Assembly: GCA_003278445.1 (NCBI GenBank)
Contig: QCFD01000001.1
Coordinates: 124,001 to 188,000, forward strand
Reading direction: 5' to 3'
Length of the DNA stretch: 64,000 nucleotides
Source of the DNA: Prochlorococcus sp. AG-363-B05
Lineage (GTDB): Bacteria; Cyanobacteriota; Cyanobacteriia; PCC-6307; Cyanobiaceae
Every line of letters begins with the position of its first letter. The first letter of the stretch is position 1. The notes below the pieces were generated by a model. The model searched no databases, was not told the DNA's origin, and saw nothing but the letters and a program-made list of their open reading frames with translations. Below are positions 24,683 to 34,873 of this stretch, piece by piece. A program made the position numbers and the translations under genes.

Positions 24683-25456
24683 ATGGTTGCTTTAAGATTG
24701 ATTCCTTGTCTTGATGTTTCAAACGGACGAGTAGTGAAGGGAGTTAATTTTGTTGGATTGCGTGATGCTGGTGATCCAGTTGAGTTGGGATGCAGATACA
24801 GTAAGGCTGGAGCTGATGAATTGGTATTTCTTGACATAACAGCGACACATGAGAAGAGGTCTACTTTGGTTGATATGGTCAGACGTACATCTGAAGCTGT
24901 AACTATTCCTTTTACCGTTGGAGGAGGGATAAGTTCATTAAATGGAATAAATGAATTATTGAGAGCAGGCGCTGACAAAGTAAGTTTAAACTCCAGTGCT
25001 GTTAAAGATCCTTCTTTGATTTCTCAAGGTGCAAATCGTTTTGGTTCTCAATGTATTGTCGTGGCAATAGATGCAAAAAAGAAAAAAGATATTTCTAATA
25101 ATTGGGAGGTCTACGTAAGTGGTGGACGGAAGAATACAGGTTTAAATGTAATACAATGGGCAGAAAAAGTATATGAGCTTGGAGCAGGAGAAATCCTATT
25201 AACTTCTATGGATGGTGATGGTACTCAAAATGGATATGATGTAGAACTTACTAAAGCAATTTCTGAGAAAGTTCCAATACCTGTAATAGCTTCAGGTGGA
25301 GCAGGATGCTTGAGACATATTAAAGAGGCTTTTACTCTTGGTAAATCTTCGGCTGCTCTTTTGGCTTCATTGCTGCATGACGGTAAATTAAGTATTAGAG
25401 AAATAAAAGAATATTTAATAAATGAAAATTTACCTATAAGACCTATCGAAGGATAA
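24683..25456 (+). CDS. hisF: Imidazole glycerol phosphate synthase cyclase subunit
   Basis: With HisH it converts PRFAR and ammonia into imidazole glycerol phosphate and AICAR in histidine synthesis. The 257-aa TIM barrel has [17 protein letters not shown] with catalytic Asp, [17 protein letters not shown] with the second catalytic Asp, and PVIASGGAG. Full length, ATG start. Confidence 0.97.
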   Translation: MVALRLIPCLDVSNGRVVKGVNFVGLRDAGDPVELGCRYSKAGADELVFLDITATHEKRSTLVDMVRRTSEAVTIPFTVGGGISSLNGINELLRAGADKVSLNSSAVKDPSLISQGANRFGSQCIVVAIDAKKKKDISNNWEVYVSGGRKNTGLNVIQWAEKVYELGAGEILLTSMDGDGTQNGYDVELTKAISEKVPIPVIASGGAGCLRHIKEAFTLGKSSAALLASLLHDGKLSIREIKEYLINENLPIRPIEG

Positions 25457-25532
25457 ATATGCACTTTTTCGACGTAAAATATTATCTACGTATTAGAAAT
25501 TTGATGCGCAGATACTCTTTTTATATATTTAT

Positions 25533-26231
25533 ATGAAGCCAGGAGATGATAGGGCTATTGAAGAAATGTTTAATTCAATTTCTTCAAAATATGATTTCTT
25601 AAATGATATGTTTAGTTTTGGATTTCATAGATTTTGGAAAAGAAAATTGTTGGATATTCTTAATCCTACTTTAGGAGAAAAATGGATAGACCTTTGCTGT
25701 GGAACTGGAGACATGTCAATGCTTTTGGCTAGGTATATGAAAAGCTCTGAAAATATAACTGGCGTTGATTCAGCTTCTCAAGCATTACTAGTAGCCAAAG
25801 AAAGATCAAAAGAAAATTACTCTTCAATTGAATGGATAAATTGTGACGCTCTGGAAACAAATCTCCCATCACATCAATTTGATGGCCTTTTGATGGCCTA
25901 TGGATTGAGGAACCTTTCAAGCTCTGAGGCTGGTCTTAGAGAGGCTTGTAGAATTTTGAAACCAGGGGGTAGAGCTGGAATCTTAGATTTTAGATCTTTT
26001 CAAGGTGCTTCTATACAAGGACTTTTCCAAAAAGTTTATTTAAGTCTTTATGTTGTCCCAATCGCTAGAGCCTTTGGCTTAGGGAAAGAATATTCATATA
26101 TAAGAAAAAGTTTGGTTAAATTTCCTTCTGGGTCACAACAAATTCAATTGGCACTTTCTGCTGGCTTTCAAAAAGCAGAGTACATTACATTAGCAATGGG
26201 TCAGATGGGTATTTTATTACTTAAAGCCTAA
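25533..26231 (+). CDS. menG: UbiE/MenG-type quinone methyltransferase
   Basis: A 232-aa SAM methyltransferase. Motif I is WIDLCCGTGDMSMLLARY; also NDMFSFGFHRFWKR and AYGLRNLSSSEAGLREACRI, which are family hallmarks. In cyanobacteria this protein methylates the ring in phylloquinone synthesis. The C-terminal ~20 residues are somewhat divergent but the length is normal. It follows hisF on the same strand. Confidence 0.9.
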   Translation: MKPGDDRAIEEMFNSISSKYDFLNDMFSFGFHRFWKRKLLDILNPTLGEKWIDLCCGTGDMSMLLARYMKSSENITGVDSASQALLVAKERSKENYSSIEWINCDALETNLPSHQFDGLLMAYGLRNLSSSEAGLREACRILKPGGRAGILDFRSFQGASIQGLFQKVYLSLYVVPIARAFGLGKEYSYIRKSLVKFPSGSQQIQLALSAGFQKAEYITLAMGQMGILLLKA

Positions 26232-26241
26232 ATTAGATAGT

Positions 26242-26724
26242 TCAATCTAATCTCAATTCTTTTCTTCTGCAAAAACTACATTTACCCCATAATTTAATTT
26301 CTCCTTTAGGAGAAGGTACTTTACAAAATGGACAATTAATAACTCCATTTTTATCAGTTCTGCTTGGGTGCTTTTCCCATATTTCTTTCTCACTTTCTTT
26401 AGTAACAAAATTCACTGGATAATATTGTCTGATCCGTATTTCTTGTATTTGATATCCAAATGATTTTAAAGCTTCAATTAACTGCAAACGATTGTATTGA
26501 AGTGCTTGTCTCCACTGAGGATGACTTGCCCCAATCGTTAGGATCTTGTTTTGAATGTTAAGTGGTGTGCAATTCAATGCTAGTTGCTTCCCAGCAATTT
26601 CTTCCCAATCTTGAATAAGTCCTCCTACATCCCCTTTCCATGAAGACTTGATCTTTTCTAAGCATTTATATATTGATTGCTCTCTTTTTGAATTTGTTTT
26701 ATGTTTTGAGTCTTCTAGAATCAA
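26242..26724 (-). CDS. DUF721 protein with C-terminal zinc ribbon
   Basis: A 160-aa protein with a DUF721 core (LIQDWEEIAGKQLALNCTPL and LTIGASHPQWRQALQYNR), a fold related to KH-like RNA or DNA binders. The C-terminus has CPFCKVPSPKGEIKLWGKCSFC, a CxxC..CxxC zinc ribbon, which suggests nucleic-acid binding. Function is unknown. It converges with menG. Confidence 0.75.
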   Translation of the reverse strand: MILEDSKHKTNSKREQSIYKCLEKIKSSWKGDVGGLIQDWEEIAGKQLALNCTPLNIQNKILTIGASHPQWRQALQYNRLQLIEALKSFGYQIQEIRIRQYYPVNFVTKESEKEIWEKHPSRTDKNGVINCPFCKVPSPKGEIKLWGKCSFCRRKELRLD

Positions 26725-26796
26725 TTTTAATTAGACACTATTGATGAGTTAGTGCTTAAATCTAGCTAATATTTTTTAGAATGCATAAAAATACTA

Positions 26797-27573
26797 ATGG
26801 GATTATTAGATAGGTTAAGCCGATTGCTAAGGGCAAATCTAAATGCTTTTGTTAGTGATGCAGAAGATCCAATAAAAATACTTGATCAGTCTGTTGCAGA
26901 TATGCAAGAAGATTTGGTGAAGCTTCGTCAAGCGGTAGCTATGGCTATTGCAAGTCAAAAAAGATTAGAGAATCAGGCAGATCAAGCAAAAGACCAAATT
27001 AAAAATTGGTTCTCAAGAGCTGAATTAGCATTGAAAAAAGGGGAGGATGATTTAGCCAGAGAAGCATTAAGTAGAAAAAAAACTTTCCAAGAAACTTTTG
27101 AATCTTTGTCTACTCAGTTTCAAGCACAAAATGGCCAAGTTGAAAAATTAAAGAAAAGTCTTTTGTTATTAGAAAGAAAGATTGCCGAAGCTCGGACCAA
27201 AAAAGATATGCTTAAAGCAAGAGCTCAGGCAGCTAAAGCTCAGCAGCAAATTCAAAGTGCTGTAGGTGATTTAGGTAGTAAGTCTGCTATGGCTGCCTTT
27301 GAAAGAATGGAAGATAAAGTAGAGGCATTGGAAGCATCAGGTCAGGCGTCATTGGAGTTGGCAGGGGAAGATTTGGAAAGTAAGTTCGCGGCATTAGAAG
27401 GCGGTGATGATATCGAAAAAGAATTAGAAACTTTAAGGAATCAATTAAAATCTGGAGTTGAGGCGTTAGCTTTGCCACCATCTGATTTAAATGTTAATGA
27501 AGTACAGACAGTAGAAATTCAAGAAGTTGAAGTTGAATTAGAGGAGATGAAAAAGTCAATGGATAACTCTTGA
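26797..27573 (+). CDS. vipp1: PspA/VIPP1 (IM30) membrane-remodelling protein
   Basis: A 258-aa, almost wholly helical coiled-coil protein beginning MGLLDRLSRLLRANLNAFVS and EDPIKILDQSVADMQEDLVK, the ESCRT-III-like PspA/VIPP1 N-terminus. It continues through a long coiled coil and an acidic end. VIPP1 maintains thylakoid membranes; cyanobacteria may also carry a separate PspA, and the sequence does not settle which this is. ATG start. Confidence 0.88.
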   Translation: MGLLDRLSRLLRANLNAFVSDAEDPIKILDQSVADMQEDLVKLRQAVAMAIASQKRLENQADQAKDQIKNWFSRAELALKKGEDDLAREALSRKKTFQETFESLSTQFQAQNGQVEKLKKSLLLLERKIAEARTKKDMLKARAQAAKAQQQIQSAVGDLGSKSAMAAFERMEDKVEALEASGQASLELAGEDLESKFAALEGGDDIEKELETLRNQLKSGVEALALPPSDLNVNEVQTVEIQEVEVELEEMKKSMDNS

Positions 27574-27602
27574 TTTTTTCTAAGAACATATGTTTTTAAA
27601 AT

Positions 27603-28364
27603 ATGAAAAATAAAAAACTCTCTAGAAGTGCAGGTGGGATTTATCGATATCACAAGTTTAAAAAAAAGCCATTTGCTAGATCTTGGAGATTAATTTGGAA
27701 ACCTATTTGTGCAAGTACAGAAATTGAACTATCGAATTGGATAGCTGAGAAACCTATAGAAAAAGATTTCCCAACAGCAATTTTTGCTTCTTCACAAAAA
27801 TATGGTCAAGGTCAATTTGGTCGAAATTGGCATTCACCAAAGGGAGGGGTTTGGGTTAGTGCTGCTATTAATAGCAAAGATTGCAATACAAATAATTCTG
27901 AGCTTTACGGATTAGCGGTTGCATTGGCTTTGGCTGAGATGCTTGAAAGGATAGGGGTTGATATCAAAATAAAATGGCCAAATGATCTTTTGTGTAATGG
28001 TAAAAAATTAGCTGGAATTTTACCTAGATTACTTTCAAGAGGAAGAGAAATTAGATTATTTAGAGTAGGAGTTGGTTTAAATGTTTTTAATAATGTTCCT
28101 CAAGAAGCGATTTCACTAAAACAAATTGTTGGAGATGAAAAGATGAATATAAATTTTTGGTCATCTGAAGTTTTATTTGCAATAGAAAGGGCTTTGGATT
28201 TTTTAGATAATCAAAAATTTTTGTGCAGTCAAATTGAACAAAGATTGTGGTCAAAAAAATACACTGATAAAGAAACGGGTTTTCAATGGGATATTAAAGG
28301 TATTGATTTAAGCGGAAGATTGATTGTTACTAAAGATGGTAAAGAAAGATTATTAGCAACTTAA
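27603..28364 (+). CDS. birA: Biotin--acetyl-CoA-carboxylase ligase
   Basis: Activates biotin with ATP and attaches it to the carboxyl-carrier protein of acetyl-CoA carboxylase. The 253-aa protein has QFGRNWHSPKGGVWVSAAIN (biotin-binding GRxxxSPxGG) and IKWPNDLLCNGKKLAGIL. It has no N-terminal helix-turn-helix regulator domain, as expected in cyanobacteria. ATG start, 30 bases after vipp1. Confidence 0.92.
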   Translation: MKNKKLSRSAGGIYRYHKFKKKPFARSWRLIWKPICASTEIELSNWIAEKPIEKDFPTAIFASSQKYGQGQFGRNWHSPKGGVWVSAAINSKDCNTNNSELYGLAVALALAEMLERIGVDIKIKWPNDLLCNGKKLAGILPRLLSRGREIRLFRVGVGLNVFNNVPQEAISLKQIVGDEKMNINFWSSEVLFAIERALDFLDNQKFLCSQIEQRLWSKKYTDKETGFQWDIKGIDLSGRLIVTKDGKERLLAT

Positions 28365-28380
28365 AGATTTCTGAAGTTAA

Positions 28381-29139
28381 TTAATTTTGAGAAATTTCTA
28401 CTACCTTTCCATCTCTAAATCTTGCTATTTTTTTTGCTCTTTGCGCAACATTATCTTCATGAGTAACTAAGACAATTGTTATTCCTTGATGATGAAGTTG
28501 GTCAAAAAGATTTAAAACATCTTCAGTGGTTTTGGAGTCAAGAGCACCTGTTGGTTCATCTGCTAATAAAAGTGATGGTTGATTGATTATTGCCCTTGCT
28601 ATGGCGACTCGTTGCTGTTGCCCTCCAGACAATTGATTTGGCAGATTGGTCATTCTGTTTCCAAGCCCAACTTTATTAAGAGCCTCTTTAGCGCGATTCT
28701 CCCTTTCTATAGAGGGTACACATGCGTAAATCATTGGAAGCATGACATTCTCGAGCGCTGAAATTTCTTGAAGTAGATGAAATTGTTGAAAAACAAAGCC
28801 AAGTTCTTTGTTTCTAATATCAGCAAGCATGTCATCATCTAACTTTTCTACTGCAGTCCCATTTAATTTATAAGTTCCATTAGTAGGTCGATCAAGGCAT
28901 CCCAGAATATTCATTGCAGTACTTTTACCAGATCCACTTGCACCCATCACAGCAAGATAATCGCCTTGGAAAACCTCAAGGTTTAAGTTGTCAAGAGCTT
29001 TGACTTGAACTGAGCCCTCCCCATAAAATTTATTTACATTTGTAAGACAAGCTACAGTTTTTCTCAATGATTTGAATTGGTTAGCCAATTGAGTTCTTAC
29101 TTGCAAGGGTAATAGCTTCTTGAAGCAATGGAGTTCCAT
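28381..29139 (-). CDS. ABC transporter ATP-binding protein (LolD/MacB-like)
   Basis: A cytoplasmic ATPase with Walker [11 protein letters not shown]-loop FQQFHLLQE, signature [14 protein letters not shown] and Walker [13 protein letters not shown]. The pattern is closest to the LolD/MacB/DevA exporters. The ORF-track start lies inside ndhB; a TTG at 29067, 13 bases past the ndhB stop, gives [18 protein letters not shown] and is more likely. No partner permease is next to it, so the cargo is unknown. Confidence 0.9.
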   Translation of the reverse strand: MELHCFKKLLPLQVRTQLANQFKSLRKTVACLTNVNKFYGEGSVQVKALDNLNLEVFQGDYLAVMGASGSGKSTAMNILGCLDRPTNGTYKLNGTAVEKLDDDMLADIRNKELGFVFQQFHLLQEISALENVMLPMIYACVPSIERENRAKEALNKVGLGNRMTNLPNQLSGGQQQRVAIARAIINQPSLLLADEPTGALDSKTTEDVLNLFDQLHHQGITIVLVTHEDNVAQRAKKIARFRDGKVVEISQN

Positions 29140-30643
29140 TTACAGCACTATCGGCTAAGTCAAAGAGAGGGTTTGAAATGATTCCACCAATAGCCGTTAC
29201 GAGAACACAAAAAATCAAAGCGACTCTAAGAGAAGACATTCCTGGGACTGACCACTCTATCAATGGATATGCTTTAACAACATTTGAAGCTTCTTTAGGT
29301 TCTGTTACTACCATCATTTTTATAACTGAGATGTAGTAGTAAATAGAAATAACAGAAGTAACTAGACCAACACTCACCAGTAGGTATTGTCCATCTGCCC
29401 ATCCCGCGAAAAATAAATAAATTTTCCCAAAGAATCCCAACATAGGAGGAATTCCTCCCAATGAAAGAAGGCATAAACTTAGTCCTAATGTGATTAATGG
29501 ATCTTTTTGGTAAAGTCCCGCATAATCGGAGATTTGATCACTTCCAGTTCTAATTGAGAAAAGTATTACGCATGCAAAAGCCCCAAGATTCATAAAAAGA
29601 TAAGCTGCCATGTAAAGAACCATTGCGGCGAAACCATCTTCAGTGCCGCAAACCAATCCAATCATTACAAATCCAGCTTGTCCAATTGAGCTATAAGCCA
29701 GCATTCTTTTCATTGATTTTTGAGCTAGTGCAACAACATTCCCAAGTGACATACTTAGAACTGCCAAAACGGTAAATAGCAATTTCCATTGTGTGTCAAA
29801 AGAGCTAAAGCATCCGACTAGTATCCTTATTGCAAGTGCAAAACCTGCTGCTTTAGATCCTACTGATAAAAAGGCAACTACTGGTGTTGGGGATCCTTCG
29901 TAAACGTCTGGTGTCCATTGATGAAAAGGAACTGCTGCAATCTTGAAGGCTACTGTGGATAATACAAAAACAAGAGCTAATGCAGATAAAGGCGAAGGGG
30001 CATTTATTAGGGTTATTCCTATTTCCTTTAAGTTTGTAGATCCACTAATTCCATAAAGAAGAGATGCTCCATAAAGGAATACAGCGGCAGCGGCAGAACC
30101 GACTAGTAAATATTTTAAAGCTGCCTCAGAACTTCTTGAATCTCTTTTGAGGTACCCCGAAAGTAAGTAACTAGCTACAGAAAGTGTTTCTAGTGAGACA
30201 AAAACACTAACTAAATCAGTTGAGCCACATAGAAGCATTGCTCCAAGAGTGGCAGCTAATAAGATCGCAGCAAATTCACCAATAGGACTCCCATTTTGTT
30301 CAGCATATCTCCAACTAATTAGCAGAGAAATAAGAGTTGATAACGCTATAACTCCTCTAAAAGCAATAGCAAGATTATCAGCGACAAAGGCTCCTAAGAA
30401 CGATTCTTGAATTTCACCATTCCATTGCATGAATAGCAAAAACAAAGATAAACCAAGACCTGCATAACAAATAGGAGGGGACCATCTGGCTGAAGTCTTT
30501 TCACCAGCTAAATCAACTAACAGTGTCCCTAGCATTGCCATTAGAACAGCAGCCTCTGGAAGCACGGTTTTGGCATTTAAGGAGAGATTTAAAAGCTCTG
30601 CAGGCGCGTTTATGAATATTTGAAATGAAAAAAGTTCTCCCAT
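29081..30643 (-). CDS. ndhB: NAD(P)H-quinone oxidoreductase subunit 2 (NdhB)
   Basis: A 520-aa polytopic subunit (about 14 helices) of the thylakoid NDH-1 complex used in respiration and cyclic electron flow. It contains [38 protein letters not shown] and [16 protein letters not shown], all conserved in NdhB/NuoN. Full length, ATG start. The 3' end overlaps only the less likely start of the downstream ABC gene. Confidence 0.97.
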   Translation of the reverse strand: MGELFSFQIFINAPAELLNLSLNAKTVLPEAAVLMAMLGTLLVDLAGEKTSARWSPPICYAGLGLSLFLLFMQWNGEIQESFLGAFVADNLAIAFRGVIALSTLISLLISWRYAEQNGSPIGEFAAILLAATLGAMLLCGSTDLVSVFVSLETLSVASYLLSGYLKRDSRSSEAALKYLLVGSAAAAVFLYGASLLYGISGSTNLKEIGITLINAPSPLSALALVFVLSTVAFKIAAVPFHQWTPDVYEGSPTPVVAFLSVGSKAAGFALAIRILVGCFSSFDTQWKLLFTVLAVLSMSLGNVVALAQKSMKRMLAYSSIGQAGFVMIGLVCGTEDGFAAMVLYMAAYLFMNLGAFACVILFSIRTGSDQISDYAGLYQKDPLITLGLSLCLLSLGGIPPMLGFFGKIYLFFAGWADGQYLLVSVGLVTSVISIYYYISVIKMMVVTEPKEASNVVKAYPLIEWSVPGMSSLRVALIFCVLVTAIGGIISNPLFDLADSAVNGTPLLQEAITLASKNSIG

Positions 30644-30773
30644 TTATGTATTGTTTTTAAGGAGTATCTGATCTTCTAACTTTAGCGAAGTTATAAAATA
30701 TGCCTTTTTTATCATTTTGGACTATGCATTTTACTATTCAGTACGTTAGATAAGAAGGAGGAAAATTGAGCTG

Positions 30774-33677
30774 ATGTCCACTGACCATACCCTGGTAATT
30801 GTTGAAAGTCCCACAAAGGCGAAAACCATTAAAGGTTTTTTGCCTAAGGATTTCCAAGTTCTTGCGTCAATGGGGCATATAAGAGACTTGCCTAACAATG
30901 CTTCTGAGATCCCTGCCAAGCACAAGGGGGAAAAATGGGCAACGATTGGGGTTAATACAACTTCTGATTTTGATCCTTTGTATGTGATACCCAAAGACAA
31001 GAAAAAAATTGTCAAGGAATTAAAACAATCATTAAAGGGTGCTAGTGAATTGTTGCTTGCAACTGATGAAGATAGAGAAGGGGAAAGTATTAGTTGGCAT
31101 TTGATGAATGTGCTTGATCCCAAAATCCCCGTGAAGAGGATGGTTTTTCACGAGATAACTAAAGAAGCAATTTCAAAAGCTCTCTCGAAGACAAGAGAAA
31201 TTGATATGGAATTAGTTCATGCTCAAGAGACAAGAAGGATATTAGACAGATTAGTTGGATATACATTGTCACCTCTTTTATGGAAAAAAGTTTCTTGGGG
31301 TTTATCTGCTGGAAGAGTTCAATCGGTTGCCGTAAGATTGCTTGTTTTGCGAGAGAGAGCAAGAAGAGCTTTTAAAAGTGGGAGTTATTGGGATTTAAAA
31401 GCAAAACTAGAAAAAGAGGGTTGTGAATTTGAGGTGAAAATTATCTCTATTGGTGGGCAAAGAATTGCTAGTGGTAGTGACTTTGATGAGTCAACAGGCT
31501 TATTGAAGTCTGGTCGAAATGTTAAATTACTCAAAGAAGAAGAATCCAGAGAACTTGCGCAAAAATTAACTACTGAAAAATGGGAAGTAACGAATGTCGA
31601 AGAAAAACCGACAATTCGTAAACCAGTTCCTCCTTTTACTACAAGTACGTTACAGCAAGAGGCTAATAGAAAACTTCGATTATCAGCTAGGGAAACGATG
31701 AGATGTGCTCAGGGTTTATATGAAAGAGGTTTTATTACATATATGAGAACAGATTCAGTCAACCTGTCTGATCAGGCTGTAAATGCTTCACGAAAGTGTG
31801 TTGAATCAAAATATGGTGCTGAATATTTAAGTGATAAACCTCGCCAATTCTCAAATAAGACTAGAAATGCCCAAGAAGCTCATGAAGCAATCCGTCCTTC
31901 TGGTGAGAGATTTAAAACACCTAAAGAGTCAAACTTGCAGGGAAGGGACCTTTCTCTATACGAATTGATTTGGAAAAGAACCGTTGCTAGTCAAATGGCC
32001 GATGCAAGGTTGACAATGCTTGGGGTTGAACTACAAGCGTCGGATGTATCTTTTAGGGCGAGTGGTAAAAGAATAGATTTTCCTGGCTTCTTTAGAGCTT
32101 ATGTTGAAGGAAGTGATGACCCTGATAGTGCTCTTGAAGGGCAGGAAGTTCTTTTGCCTGATTTAGCTGTTGGAGATGCTCCTATAGCCAAAGATGTTGA
32201 AGCTTTAGGGCATCAGACTCAGCCGCCTGCTAGATATAGCGAAGCTTCATTAGTTAAAACACTTGAGAAAGAAGGTATAGGTCGCCCATCAACATATGCA
32301 AGTATTATAGGAACAATCGTAGACCGAGGATATTCAGTCCTAAATAACAATTCTTTGACTCCTAGCTTTACAGCATTTGCTGTTACTGCGCTTCTAGAAG
32401 AACACTTCCCTGACCTTGTAGATACAAGTTTTACAGCTCGAATGGAATCTACCCTTGATGAAATATCAACAGGAAAAGTGAATTGGCTGCCATACCTAAA
32501 GGGGTTTTATAAAGGTGATACTGGTCTAGAGAATCAAGTTCAACAAAGAGAAGGAGATATAGATGGAGGCGAGTTCAGGTCTGTTTCCTTGGAAGGACTT
32601 TCGTCTCTTGTTAGATTGGGTAAATTTGGAACATATTTAGAATCAAAGTATCTAGGTGAAAATGGGAAGCCTATAACAGCCACTCTCCCTCAGGAAATTA
32701 CTCCTGCAGATTTGGACGAGAATATCGCAGAGATGATATTAAAACAAAAAGCTGAAGGACCTGAGTCACTTGGAGTCGATCCTGATAGTGGGCAGAATTT
32801 ATATCTACTAAATGGTAGGTATGGTCATTTTGTGCAAAGGGGTTTGGTTGTTGAAGTGAAAGATCTTGGCATCCCTAAAGGTAAGAAAAAACTTGGTAAT
32901 CTTCGCCTGTATAAAAGTAGTCAATATGGACTTTACTTGAAGCAGGATGCATCAAAAGTTCAGCTTTTATTGCCGGAGAATATTAAAGAGGAGGATATTG
33001 ATGTTGAGAAAGCAATTGAATATTTAGAAGATAAATCATTAAAAAAGGCTCCAAACCCTAAAAGAACTTCATTGCCAAAAAATTTAAAACCTGAAAATTT
33101 AACCTTTGAGGAGGCTCTTGGATTGATTCAACTGCCACGTCTATTAGGTGAACATCCAGATGGAGGTAAAGTTCAATCTAGTTTGGGTAGATTTGGCCCT
33201 TATGTTGTTTGGAGTAAAAATGATGGTGAAAAAGATTATCGCTCAATCAAGGGGGAAGATGATGTCCTTCAAATAAATATAGACAGAGCTCTTGAGCTTT
33301 TATCTATCCCAAAACGGGGTAGAGGTGGAAGAACTGCTTTGAAGGAACTTGGGATCCCAGAAGGAGAAAAAGAATCTATCCAATTATTTAATGGACCTTA
33401 TGGTTTGTATGTTAAGCAGGGGAAAGTAAATGCCTCTTTGCCTGAGGGAAAAGGTGTTGAAGATATTTCTATTGAAGAAGCAATAAAACTGTTGGCTGAT
33501 AAGAAATCAAGTAAAAAATCAACTTCGAAGAAAAAAACTTCTTCAAAAAAGATTGCTAAATCTACTAAGAAAGTTTCGACTTCGTCATCAAAAAAAGATA
33601 GCACTCCCAAAGCCCCCTCTACAACTAAAACAGGACGTCTAAGAGCTAGTAAAGTAAGGGTTATTAAAACCAAATGA
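30774..33677 (+). CDS. topA: DNA topoisomerase I
   Basis: Relaxes negative supercoils by single-strand cleavage. The 967-aa protein opens with LVIVESPTKAKTIKGFL (Toprim) and DREGESISWHL, has the active-site Tyr in RGFITYMRTDSVNLSD, and the common FGTYLESKYLG and YGHFVQRG repeats in the C-terminal region. The final ~80 residues are a Lys/Ser-rich tail (KKSSKKSTSKKKTSSKK) typical of cyanobacterial TopA. ATG start. Confidence 0.97.
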   Translation: MSTDHTLVIVESPTKAKTIKGFLPKDFQVLASMGHIRDLPNNASEIPAKHKGEKWATIGVNTTSDFDPLYVIPKDKKKIVKELKQSLKGASELLLATDEDREGESISWHLMNVLDPKIPVKRMVFHEITKEAISKALSKTREIDMELVHAQETRRILDRLVGYTLSPLLWKKVSWGLSAGRVQSVAVRLLVLRERARRAFKSGSYWDLKAKLEKEGCEFEVKIISIGGQRIASGSDFDESTGLLKSGRNVKLLKEEESRELAQKLTTEKWEVTNVEEKPTIRKPVPPFTTSTLQQEANRKLRLSARETMRCAQGLYERGFITYMRTDSVNLSDQAVNASRKCVESKYGAEYLSDKPRQFSNKTRNAQEAHEAIRPSGERFKTPKESNLQGRDLSLYELIWKRTVASQMADARLTMLGVELQASDVSFRASGKRIDFPGFFRAYVEGSDDPDSALEGQEVLLPDLAVGDAPIAKDVEALGHQTQPPARYSEASLVKTLEKEGIGRPSTYASIIGTIVDRGYSVLNNNSLTPSFTAFAVTALLEEHFPDLVDTSFTARMESTLDEISTGKVNWLPYLKGFYKGDTGLENQVQQREGDIDGGEFRSVSLEGLSSLVRLGKFGTYLESKYLGENGKPITATLPQEITPADLDENIAEMILKQKAEGPESLGVDPDSGQNLYLLNGRYGHFVQRGLVVEVKDLGIPKGKKKLGNLRLYKSSQYGLYLKQDASKVQLLLPENIKEEDIDVEKAIEYLEDKSLKKAPNPKRTSLPKNLKPENLTFEEALGLIQLPRLLGEHPDGGKVQSSLGRFGPYVVWSKNDGEKDYRSIKGEDDVLQINIDRALELLSIPKRGRGGRTALKELGIPEGEKESIQLFNGPYGLYVKQGKVNASLPEGKGVEDISIEEAIKLLADKKSSKKSTSKKKTSSKKIAKSTKKVSTSSSKKDSTPKAPSTTKTGRLRASKVRVIKTK

Positions 33678-33681
33678 AATT

Positions 33682-34176
33682 TTGAATATTACAAGATTAG
33701 TTGAGAAGATGTTTGTTGGATTATTTCTAACAGCTATCCTTATTCCACTGCAATCCTGCTCAAATACTCTAATTGGCGAAAAGCTTGAAGATAGTTTTGA
33801 TATTACCGAGAATCCAACAATCTTAAAAAATGTTACTAAAGTTAAAGAGCTAACTAAACCAAACGAAATAAAAAAAATCAAACTCAGCAAAATGGTTGAT
33901 GAGAAAGTTAATGAAAATATACGAGTAAGCAATTTAAAAAACAATTCAAAATCTAATAAAGATAGACTTAGTCAAAAATCAATTAAATCAAAAAAGAAGG
34001 TAATCTTTAAGCCTCAGCCATACAGAATTATCTTAAAATTATCAGGTGCAAATCCTTCTGCTCCGGCAGAGACTGTTACGGCAGCTCTGAGGAAAGCAGG
34101 AGTTGAGTTTGAGGTCGAAAAGATTGAACGTTACGAAGAGAGAAGTGTTTTAAAGGATTCATTCTCGGAAAGATAA
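33682..34176 (+). CDS. Probable lipoprotein, 164 aa
   Basis: Starts at TTG 4 bases after topA; an ATG at 33709 is an alternative. The N-terminus has a hydrophobic run ending ILIPLQSCSN, a lipobox with Cys26 on the longer start. A Lys/Asn-rich linker follows, then an ordered C-terminal part (PYRIILKLSGANPSAPAETV, TAALRKAGVEFEVEKIE). It could be an envelope lipoprotein. Lies between topA and a DUF2232 gene; function unknown. Confidence 0.7.
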   Translation: MNITRLVEKMFVGLFLTAILIPLQSCSNTLIGEKLEDSFDITENPTILKNVTKVKELTKPNEIKKIKLSKMVDEKVNENIRVSNLKNNSKSNKDRLSQKSIKSKKKVIFKPQPYRIILKLSGANPSAPAETVTAALRKAGVEFEVEKIERYEERSVLKDSFSER

Positions 34177-34180
34177 TATT

Positions 34181-34867
34181 TTGACCTTAGATAATAAAAA
34201 CTTTCTAAAAAGTAGATCTCCTTATCAAGCTCCTCTAAGCAAAAGGAAGGCCTTGAAAATTGTTGAGTCTTCTTATTTGGCTGCTGCGACTTCATTGATT
34301 TGGATGGCTCTTTATTATTTGCCTATTGGTGGAGCGTTTTTTCGTCTCGCTTTACCATTGCCTTTGGCTCTTTTGCTGATTCGCAGAGGTGTTAAAACAG
34401 GGATTGAGGGGGTGGTTATTTGTGTGATGTTATTGGCTACTCTAATGGGGCCACTAAGAGGACCTTTAGTCCTTTTCCCTTACGGGTTACTTTCCTTGTG
34501 GTTAGGATATAGTTGGCAAAAAGGATGGAACTGGTGGTTAAGTTGGAGTGTCGGAGTTGTAATTGGAACTATGGGTTTTTTAGTTAGGGTGTTTGTTCTA
34601 TCTCTTTTGGTCGGTGAGAACTTATGGGTCATTATTACTCGTGCTGGAGCAGCATTGATTGAGAAAGGAATAGATATTTTCAATTTGCCTTTTATCCCGA
34701 ATATGACGCAGGTTCAAATGGTTGCGCTATGTCTTGTTATAACTCAAGAAATCGTTTACGTTCTTTGTTTACATGCTTTGGCATATTGGATTTTTCCTAG
34801 ACTCAAATCCTTTATACCTACCCCTCCCACGTTGTTAGAAAATCTAATTTCTCTTGAACCTAATTGA
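34181..34867 (+). CDS. DUF2232-like multispan membrane protein
   Basis: A 228-aa protein with about six hydrophobic helices (ALYYLPIGGAFFRLALPLPL, VVICVMLLATLMGPLRGPLV, WLSWSVGVVIGTMGFLVRVF). The fold and motif AxP..LLIRRGVKTGIEG match the cyanobacterial DUF2232 family. TTG start. Spaced 4 bases from the lipoprotein gene and 6 from cobT, so these are likely one operon. Function unknown. Confidence 0.78.
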   Translation: MTLDNKNFLKSRSPYQAPLSKRKALKIVESSYLAAATSLIWMALYYLPIGGAFFRLALPLPLALLLIRRGVKTGIEGVVICVMLLATLMGPLRGPLVLFPYGLLSLWLGYSWQKGWNWWLSWSVGVVIGTMGFLVRVFVLSLLVGENLWVIITRAGAALIEKGIDIFNLPFIPNMTQVQMVALCLVITQEIVYVLCLHALAYWIFPRLKSFIPTPPTLLENLISLEPN

Positions 34868-34873
34868 TAAATA

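Noticed and set aside
33398-33944. Minus-strand ORFs opposite topA end and the lipoprotein gene
   Set aside because: Hydrophobic Phe/Ser-rich translations are the reverse of Lys/Glu-rich coding sequence.
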